Part shown: one piece after another, positions 9,294 through 19,200 of the stretch
How the letters are laid out: the number at the start of each line of letters is the position of its first letter
How positions within the stretch are numbered: the stretch's first letter is position 1
Assembly (NCBI GenBank): GCA_949751835.1
Contig: CATKHK010000192.1
Coordinates: 1-21,176 of the forward strand
DNA: 21,176 nucleotides
Direction: 5' to 3'
Source: Blepharisma japonicum
Lineage: Eukaryota > Ciliophora > Heterotrichea > Heterotrichida > Blepharismidae
Program-made: the position numbers and the translations under genes
The notes under the pieces: model-generated
What the model was told of the DNA's origin: nothing
Seen by the model: only the letters and a program-made list of their open reading frames with translations
Database searches by the model: none

Positions 9294-12200
9294 TTATTCT
9301 TCATCAGAACTGCTTCTTTTTCTTCTGCTTTTCTTATTTTTCTTAGGCTTTTCTTCCCCACTGAAGCTAACATCCACATGTTCAGGGCTGCCTTCATCGC
9401 TCACTGACTCTGGAGCTTTATAAGGCTTATCAGAGTCACTTGACTTGCTTTCTTCATTCACTTCTTCTTTACTTACACTTGACTCTTCTGAAGGAGGCTC
9501 TACTTTCTTTGCTTTTTCATTTTTTGGTGATTTCTTTAATTTCTTTTGAGGCTTTTTATCACTTTTTTCTGGTTCTTCGCTAGTTGGCTGATGCTTTTTC
9601 TTTGATTTTTTATCTGGGACATATTTTTCCTTTTCCATATCAGAAACACTTGAATCTTCAACTAAATTGCTTGATGATGAAAAGCTTGCTTTTCTATTAT
9701 GTTTTGGAACTATTTGTGGCTTTTTCTTTTTAAACTCAACCTCTGAGCCCATATCACTGTCTACTTGATTTTCTATAGAATTTTTCTCTTGGGAAGAACT
9801 TGAGCTTACATCAACATCCACTTTTTTGCTTTTTTTCGGTGGCTTATTACTGGGGTTTGGAGTTTTCACCTTAATTTTCGGCCCAGATTTCTTATTCAGC
9901 TCAATATCTGACTTATCTGATGACGAATCTGAGCTGGAGTCTTCTTCCTTTTTCTGCTTTTCACTTGAAGAGTCTGGACTGATAGCCACTTTTTTTCTTT
10001 TTTTAGGAGACTTAAAAACAGGGGTATCTGTATATACAATAGACTGCCCATCTTTATTGAAATCTACATCAGATGAAGATTCTGAGCCTATATCGTCAGC
10101 ACTGCGCTCACTTATATTGTTATCAATCTCAGGGGTCATACCTGACCTATCAGTTTGTGATTTACTTTCTTCACGAGGCTCACCATTATTATTGTCACTT
10201 ACCTCAGCTGTCCTTTGTAAGTCTGCTCCCCTTGGAGTTTGATAAGGTGTTGTAGATCTTATATTAGGATGGTCTTTAGTAATTTCTGCAGATTCATTCA
10301 TATTTTCTATGATCAGCATATAATTAGGGTTTTTCATCAAGTTGTAAGTGGAAAGGCCTGATTTTTGGATTTCCATTTCGACTTCTTTAAAGGTCTTTTG
10401 ATCTTGGGTTTCCTCTTCTTTTCGGTTTTTGCTTCGCATCACAGCAGCGCTGACCTCATCTATGAAAAATATGAGTAGAAGCAAAATGGCGCTTGAACCT
10501 GCTAAAATTATATTGGCAATACCTGAGTCATTCTTTAACCTTTTTTCAAAGCCAGGAGTGGTTGATGTCACATACCCAGAAGACTTTGTATAAAAAGATG
10601 TAGGGAATACATCTGGGCAGCCATAGCAGACCAGCGACACTATGCAATGAATAATAATGCAAATTGGCATCAGCCTTATTGCTTGTATATAAAGATCAGC
10701 TTTATACTTAGGTGGCATCCTATAATGCCTCAAAAGCAAAAATTTATCAGTCCAATAAATCACAAAAAGAGCAGCAAAACAAATGCAGTTTAATAGTGGC
10801 ATTCCTCCAGAGTATATATAGCATGTAAACATAATTGTCAAAATTTGAGAAGTTCTTGTTGAAATCATAAACTCTGGACCTAAAAACGCATCATTAATTT
10901 CATACTGCGTAGCATAATTTTTCCATCCCCATTTCCTCTTGCATGCCCCTATAGGATACATAATAATTAAATATATAAGATGTGGCGACCCAACACAAAT
11001 AAACATTGTGATAACAAAAATTGACCCTACTTTTACATACCAGTACCTTGAAAAATCACTATACTCGCCTTCCAAAATGTACCCATTTGAAAAATCAGCT
11101 CCTCCAGCGTCTAAATTAACTAGATAAGTGATTAGGGCTGTATTTATAGTCATTGCGATAAATACTTTTAGCATAACGCGAGTCTGCTGAGAGCTGCGAC
11201 TTCTTGTTCTTTCACAGCTTGTAATTAAAATTAGCAGGGTTTTTATAAAGAAATTCACTATAATAATTCCACAGCAGCTGAAAAACTTGACTGCAGATGA
11301 CCAAGAGATAGTTTCTATATAGCTAGAACAGTAGTCGCTATAGTCTGATTTACTAATTAAATCATCCCAGCTCTGACCTTGGCACCAGCAATAGGTTTCG
11401 TCTTGTGAAGTATATTCTTCTTTAGCTTCTTTTAGAGATACACCTGTATCTACTTTTAAAGAGTCACATTTTGAATCATTAGGAAGCTCACTTTGAGCTC
11501 TTTTGACACCGTATATGAGAGATACAGAAATAATTAAAAGGATAAGGGTCAATATGACAGCTAAAAATGTTCTGAATCTGCGACTGCATTTACCAATTTC
11601 AAGATTTTCCCAGATGATATCAGATGGCTCTTCAGCGGCAAACACTTTTAGTGGGTGTGTTCTTCTAAAATATAAATCTTTTCTTTTTTTTCTTAAGCAG
11701 CTGCAGCAACATTTTGTTTGATAAGCTTTAATACAAGCTTGTTTGTCTTTTTTTGAATTAAAGGTAACATAAGCATATTTTATAGGGAGCTCATTGTGCT
11801 TTTTCACAAGCTTCTCTTTTTTGATTTTTTCATCAAATTGCTTCAAGCATAGCTTAAAGCCTTTTAATTTTTTATCCTTTTCTAAATCTTTATTAGAAAA
11901 ACGTAAAAGGGCTTCTCTATTGCAAATTTTTTTTTTGAGTATAGCTTTTCCTTGATAAAAAATTAAAAGATCATTATATCTTCTTCCTAGATAGACCTCA
12001 ATTATTTTTCCAAAATTTTTAAAATGGTCTTTTACTTCTTGCGGAGTTACTCCTTCATCTCTGGGTAGCCCTTTAACTTCTACTGAATAGTCAGAAACTC
12101 TTGCTATTTTATGACTTGTTTTGCTTATTAAAATTTTTGATTGTATAGTGTAAAGTAGTAAAGCAATAATAAATAATCCAGTATAAATTGCATCAGCTAT

Positions 12201-12680
12201 CCATGTGTCTCGATATGCGTCATCTATATCATTTTGGTCGCTTTCAGCAACAGCCACATCAGTTACATTTGAGGATATTCCTATCCTATTGGCAATAGTC
12301 AAGCCATAAGTGATTTCTGTGCCATCAGATGTAGTTATTTGGTCTCCTTGATAATTTTCGTATATTGGTCAAATGCTGATACCTCCGATGATGAAAAATA
12401 TAAGCATCATCTGCTTTAGAAATAAAAAATGAAGCTGAAGGCCAAGTCCGTACTCTCCGAAGCTACTGGAACCCATTTTCCAGATACCATACGGTTTTGG
12501 GTTATTTTCGTCATCTCGGTTTGTTATGGAATTTCTATGCCGAAAAGCCCAAGCTTTTTTTAAATCAGCTGGCTCTTGAAGCTCCTTTTCAATTGACTCA
12601 CTATCAGCATTCTTCTGAAGAGACGATCGGTCAATGTTCAAGGCTGCATTTATCAACGAATTAAAAACAGCTGCTGCCAT
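9294..12680 (-). CDS. TMEM63/OSCA/CSC1-like (DUF221) channel with long charged tail, copy D
   Basis: A frame of 1128 codons runs from ATG 12678-12680 to TAA 9294, crossing one TGA (12369-12371, Trp104). Approximate order: cytosolic N-terminus; TM0 84-103; extracellular loop; TM1 161-179; RRM-like cytosolic domain 195-350 with a Cys cluster (CCCSC); hallmark EPSDIIWENL 351-360; TM2 371-390; TM3 461-486; TM4 501-522; TM5 547-576; TM6-TM7 601-643 with SGGMPLLN and YWTDKFLLLRHYRMPP; TM8 667-687; TM9 720-740. The last about 340 residues are low-complexity Ser/Lys/Glu/Asp with many SSSD-type acidic phospho-acceptor runs and basic clusters such as KKRKK and RRKR, ending RSSSDEE. Family members are mechanically gated, Ca2+-permeable channels. 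D is the most diverged copy, uses TGA least among the full-length copies, and its tail suggests cytoskeletal or scaffold tethering or kinase control (inference). Confidence 0.9.
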
Positions 12681-13248
12681 AATATATCTATAATAACTAT
12701 GCTTATATAAACCTATTTTAAAGCTTACTAATAAGTATGATTACATAAAAAAAAATATAGATTATTTAGGTTTTTGAAACATGCTGAATTTGTACAAAGA
12801 AGCATATATTAATTTCATATCAGAGATAAATAATTTAAATATTTTTAACAGTTATTTGCAAATTAGCTGGGCATCTTGACATTATATATTGGCCTTTTGA
12901 AGCAAAGATGAATTAAATATAAGGGAAAATGAAATTTAATAAATAATCTTGAATGTGAAATATATTGCTGATTTAAAAATTATTATACCCTTATGGCAAA
13001 TTAATATTAAATCATTCCAATTTTATAATCATTAAAATTTATTATAATAAGAATCCTCAATTCTTTTAAGCAAAATAATTTTTTTCTTAATCCTTTACAT
13101 AAATGTAACGCATGCTAGTTTTTATATACAAATAAATATCAAATTGCTTTTTAGTTTAACTTTTTTGTTTTTTAATTATTATATCCTGCATTTATAAGTA
13201 TTAATTAATTTATTATAGAAAACGACTTAAATTAAGAGTTTAACTTAT
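12681..13248. other. Intergenic: upstream region of copy D and 3' flank of the giant gene
   Basis: About 570 bases of very AT-rich DNA. On the minus strand a TATA-like TTATATAAGC lies at about 12701-12710, some 20-30 bases before the ATG of D, which is weak promoter evidence. I see no gene, tRNA or repeat of note. The giant gene ends with TAA at 13249-13251. Confidence 0.55.
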
Positions 13249-16200
13249 TTAAGGGCTTAAGATTCCAGCGTTGTGTCTCAACACAATTAAAGCTTCAAGC
13301 ACTGGTATCTCAATCATCTTTGATATAACTCTGACCATTCTTCCAAGCCTCATCTGATCCAGCTGTAGCGTAAGGGCATGGAAATTCATATTTGTGGCTT
13401 CCAAACTTTCTATTAAAGCTTCATTGTGGTGTCTGAGTGCTGTATTGTCTTCTAGCAAGCTATGCTTATCATATCTCAGCTCATTAATTGACTCTATAAG
13501 TCTTGTCCTTTCATCTTCGAACAGTCCCACTTGTCTGCTATAAGAAGAAATCGACGAAAATCCAATAGCAAGCTGTCTTACTCTGACTTCTCTGAGCTGC
13601 AGACAAATGACTTCAGTTGCTCCATTCTTGCTAAGTTCAATGATTTCTTCTTTGGACATTTTTCCTGAAATTGGTTCTTCCATGCTGCTTCTTCCTTGTG
13701 AAGCTGTAGTCGTTATAGGGATTGATATAGAAGTATCCATAGCAGTTGTAGGTCTTTCTGGGGATGGAGTTCGGAAATTGACGCCTTCTCGCAAGTTTGG
13801 CATTACTGCGCTCATTCGGCCATCTCTTGACATATTGCTAGCACGTAACAAAGAGCTGACTGCAAGCTGCACTGATGAGCGGTTATGTATGGGTAGGGCA
13901 GTTCTATAAGTTAGAATAAGCTTAAACATAGCGAACTGCTTGAGACGTCTCTGGTATTGGTTTCCGACTCTTGATATACGCTCCCACATAAGAGTTTGTT
14001 TAGGATGCAGCTCAACTCCATGTCTGGTAATCACATATTTCCATCTCCACACTGATGTTTGGTAAGAAATACTTGTCAAATTGATCATGCTTAGCATATA
14101 TTTCTTCTTCAGTCTCAAAATTCTCATCTTTTCGTCCTGTGACCATATGCTAAGTCTTCCTCTCATCATGATTTTCGCTTTGGCTTCCATAATTCTTGAT
14201 ATCAAGTATGCTCCGTTTACTTTCTTGATCATCTTCAGTTTCAAGACTCTTTCTCTAAGTGTTTCAATGCCTCCTTTTTGCAGTCCTACAAGGTTTCTCA
14301 TGACCTTAGAAACAGTTCTTCTCTTAATCTTATTCCTGTCTATTACATTCAGCCAAGTCCTAAAGCCATTATTTATATTCCTGGAAAGGCATTTCTCTCT
14401 GAGCTTGAACAGATTTTGCAAAGCAGGGGCATATTTAGCTAGAAGTGCTCCTTTGATTTTCATGGTCTGAGCGAACCAGTGTCCTATAGCTCTTCTAGCG
14501 CCGTCTTCTGCGATTAAGTTGATCTTCCTTAAGCTTTGTATAATTCTTTGCATTTTATCATCTGTCCACATCTTGAAGGCCATACGGAGGTTAAATCTGG
14601 AGCCTTGTTGCAGTTTGGCGAATAATAAAGCTACAAGTCTATACCTGTTCACATGTTTTTCAGCGTCATTTACTACTCTCCATTTAAAGACTGCGAAACG
14701 CTTGATCTTGTTAAGGTGTTCATTAAATCTAGCTAAGGCACCTGCTACAAGTGAGCCTCCTCCTACGATTCTTAATAAGCAGTTCTTGAGGATTCGTCTT
14801 GGGATAGCATCTAAGGTCTTGCGGAGTTTTTCGCCATCAAGTTTGGTATTAATTTGGTCTTTAATTGAGTTGTGGACGTTAGATCTCAGCTTGTCAAAGG
14901 CTTCTCTTGAGCGTCTTTGAGCTCTTAACGCAAGACTGACCAGGATAAACTTGACGCGACTTGTTTTACTTACAATTCTAGACTCAGACTCTTTAAGGAC
15001 CCTTTGTGTGACTCTAAATAGTGCTGATCTTAATTTTTCAGTCTTCATACGCTCCTGTATAGCAGCTGCTTTTTTGCCTAACACATTTTCAGCCCATTTT
15101 CTTATGCTATCCTGTGGGAGTTTTTCGCATCTATAAGCTAAAGCTTTAAGCGCTGCTTTGGTCTTTTCACTGATTTGACATTTATCTCTACCAGATCTTA
15201 CTGCTTTTCTGACTGGCTTATCAAGAGCGCTCTTTAGCATGACTCCTTTGAGTTTCTTATCAGAATCCGCTACCTTTTTCTTTTGGCAAGCTAGCTTCCA
15301 TTTGTTTAAGGCATCTCTAGGCTTTTGATCATACAGAATTTGGAGGTTTCTGAAGACTGATTTAACCTTTTCAGAGTGGTCAAGGACAATAGGGTTAAAT
15401 GCAGATCTCAAAGTGCGGACTGGGATCTTGTTAAGGGCTACTCTAAGTTTTTCTCCTCTAAGCTCAGTAATGAGGCCTGGGCATATATTTTGGTAAGCAT
15501 TTCTTAAGGTTCTGGCTGGGATTTTCCTGAGGACATTCTTTAGTTGTTGACCTTTGAGTTCTCCTGTCAAGTCATCAGCTTTACCTTGGTGAGCGTTTTT
15601 AGCGAGTTTGTCAAAGGCAAGCTTAGGCATCCTGTCAGCTCTTCTGGCTAAAGCTTTGAGGGCAGCAACTAGTCTATCCTTAGTAGTTACAATGCTGCTA
15701 AAGCTGTTTCTCAATGTGCGGACTGGGATCTTAGATAAGCAATCTTTAAGTTTGGTAGCATTCAAAGAGTCTAATACTTTCTTATCTTTGACAGCTTGAT
15801 TATAGTTCTTCCATAAGTCAAATGCTTGTTTAGGCTTCTTTTGTAGAGAAATTTCAAGTCTTCTGAGTGCTCCTGCTACAGTATTTCCTTGTCCTAAGAC
15901 TCTATTAAGTGCATCTTTGGCAGTTCTCAAAGGAATCTTCTTTAGTGTATTTTCAAGACTTGTCGCTTTGACATTGTCCATCAATTTCTTTTCTCTACAA
16001 GCTTGCAAGTAGTTCTTCCACTTATCAAAAGCTTCCTTCGGTTTCTTCGTAATGGAAATTTCAAGCCTTCTAAGAGCTCCAGCGACCTTATTGTTTCCTC
16101 CAATAATTCTATCTGCTGCATCTTTGACAGTCCTTGTAGGGATTTTAGCTAGCGCGTTTCTGAGTTTTTCAGTCCTTGCATTGTCAGTTGATTTCTTTTC

Positions 16201-19200
16201 ATTGCAGTCTTTGGTGAAGATTCTCCATTTATCAAAAGCGGTCTTAGTCTTCTTTTGTAGTGCCAGCATGACCCTTCTTAAAGCTCCTTTGACTTTGTCG
16301 CCTCCTCCAATGATTCTTTCTACTGCATCTTTGGCAGTCCTTAATGGAAGTTTGGCGAGCGTTGATCTCAGTTTTTCTGATCTTAAGTTGTCAAGGACTT
16401 TCTTGGTCTTAGTGTCATTGATGAAGTCTTTCCATTTATCGAAAGCTTGTTTTGGCTTCTTATTGATGGATATTTGAAGTCTTCGGAGTGCTCCAGCTAC
16501 AGCTTTGCCTTCTCCAAAAATACGGTTATGAGCGTCCTTAAGGACACGTCTTGGAATATTGGATAAAGCGTTTCTTAGTTTTTCAGTCCTAAGCTGATCT
16601 AAGATGTTCTTTTTATTGGCTTGTTTATTGAACTGATCCCAGAGGTCAAAGGCTTCTTTAGTCTTCTTGTTAAGCGAAATCATAATTCTTCTTATAGCGC
16701 CTTTAACAATGCTGTTGTCGCCCAAAATGCGACCATATGCATCTCTCATGGTTCTCTGAGGCAGTTTTTCAAGTGCTGTCTGTAGCTTTTTAGCGTTCAA
16801 TGCATCTAGTGAGTTCTTAGTCTTGCAGTCTTGAACAAATCCTTTCCATTTATCATAAGCTTGTTTAGGTGATCTCTTCAGTGCAGAAAGAATAGTCCTT
16901 ACAGCTCCTTTCAGCTTATCGCTTTCTCCTATAACTCTTCCTATTGCATCTTTAAGGGTTCTTCGAGGAATTCTGTCGACTGCATGTTTAAGCTTCTCAG
17001 TCTTTAGATTGTCCATGATTTTCTTTTCGTTGCAGTCTCTAACGTATTTCTTCCACTTCTCGAAGGCTTCTTTTGGCTTCTTCTTAAGGTTTATGTCCAT
17101 TCTTCTGATTGCGCCTGCTAACTTATTGCCTTCTCCTAAAAGACGGCTGAGGGAGTCTCTGAGAATTCTTTGAGGAACTTTGCCAAGGGCTGTTTGAAGC
17201 TTCTTAGCATTTAGAGCGTCTAAAGCGTTTTTAGTCTTCATGTCACTAAGATAAGCTTTCCATTTCTCAAAGGCGTCTTTAGGTTTTCGTTTGAGGCTGT
17301 TAACGATGCTGCGCATGGCTCCTTTGACTTTGTCACCTTCTCCTTTGATGCGATCTGCGGCGTCTTTTAAGGTTCTTCGAGGGATACTTTGCAAAACGTT
17401 CTTAAGCTGCTGAGTTCGTAAGTTGTCAAGCATTTTCTTGGTGTTGCAGTCCTTACAGAAGTTTGCCCATTTGCTGAAGGCACCTTTGGTGGATTTCTTT
17501 AAGGTTATTTCAAGCCTTCTCAAAGTTCCTGCTAATTGGTTTCCTTGGCCTACAATTCTTGTGTAAGCGTCTCTGATAGTTCTCTGTGGAATCTTAAAGA
17601 CTAAATCTTGTAGCTTTTTAGCTTTGAGCGCGTCGAGTAAGCCATTCTTCTTACAGTCGTGGACGAAGTCTTTCCATTTTTCAAAGGCGTCTTTAGGCTT
17701 CTTTTGAAGCTGAATGAAAAGTCTGCGAAGAGCACCTCTTATTTTGTTGCCAGATCCGAGGATTCGGTCAGCTGCGTCCTTCATGGTTCGTTTAGGAATC
17801 TTTTCTAAGGCGTTTTGGAGTTTTTGGGTTCTTAAGTTGTCAAGCATATTCTTTGTACCGCAGTCTTTTGCGAACTTAGCCCATTTGTCAAAGGCCTGCT
17901 TAGGGGATCTCTTTAAGGCCATATCAAGTTTCTTTAGGGCACCTAAAACTTTGTCACCTTCTCCAACTATTCTTTGATATGTGTCTCTCAAAGTCCTTCT
18001 AGGAATGGCAAGTGCGATGTTAACTAGTTTTTGGGTTCTTACGTTGTCGAGAAGTCCTTTTGCCTTGCAGTCTTGAATATATTGCTTCCATTTATTAAAT
18101 GCATTTCGTGGCTTATTCTTTAGCTGAATTTCCATTCTGCGAAGAGCTCCTAATATCTTGCTTCCTTGACCTACAATCCTATTATGAGTATCTCTTAGAG
18201 TTCTTGGTAGAACCTTTTCTAAGGAAGTTTTGAGTTTATTAGCTTTGAGAGCATTCACAGCTTTCTTTGTTTGGCAGTCTTTAATATAGTCTTTCCACTT
18301 CTGAAGAGCATCTCTTGGCTTTCTGATCATTGCATTCATTACGTTCTTGATAGCTCCTTTGACTTTGTCGCCTCCTCCAATAATTCTTTGAGTCGCATCT
18401 TTGACTGTTCTCTTAGGTATCCTTTCCAAACAGTTCTTTAATTTCTGGCATCTGACATTATCGAACAAGTTTCTTGTCTTACAGTCTTGAATGTATTGTT
18501 TCCAGATGTTGAAGGCAACTTTTGGTTTCTTTTGAAGCTGAATGAGAATTCTTCTGACATTTCCAGCGAATTTATCTCCATCTCCTAAGACTCTTTGATA
18601 TGCGTCTTTGATTGTTCTAGCAGGAATTCTTTCTAAAGCAACTTTAAGTTTTTGAGCGTTGACAGCGTTAAGAAGGTCTCCTTGCTTGCAATTGTTAACA
18701 AAGTCTTTCCATCTCTTCATAGCTTCACTAGGCATTTCTAAATAGTGCTTGAACAGTAACCTCAAAATACCTAAAGCTCTTGTTCCATGTCTTTGCAGAA
18801 TATAGTCATAGTTGTCCTTAAGAGTTCTGATAGGAATTCTGTCAAGTGCATATCTTAGTTTTTGTGCTCTTACTGCATCTGAAAGGTTGTCGTTCTTCAC
18901 AAGATTTAAGAAAGCTTTCCATTTGATAATAGCATCTCTAGGCATCTTTTCTGCTCTAAGTGCGAAAACTTGTAGAGTCTTCTTGACTTTTTCGCTTGGC
19001 TGGCACCTATCTCTTCCTGATCTTACTTGTTTTCGTACTGGCTTTTCAAGAGCGTTCTTAAGCATGGCTCCTTTGAGTTTCTTGTTAGAATCAGCAGTCT
19101 TCTTCTTTTCACATCCAAGTTTCCATTTATTCAAGCAGTCTCTTGGTTTTTGATAGTATAAAACTGCGAGATTTCTTAAGGCAGACTTAATCTTATCAGC

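Noticed and set aside
9826-10242. Plus-strand 138-codon frame opposite the tail of copy D, and similar plus-strand frames opposite the giant gene
   Set aside because: They mirror the low-complexity or repeated coding strand (Ser/Lys runs and 69-aa units) and have no independent support.
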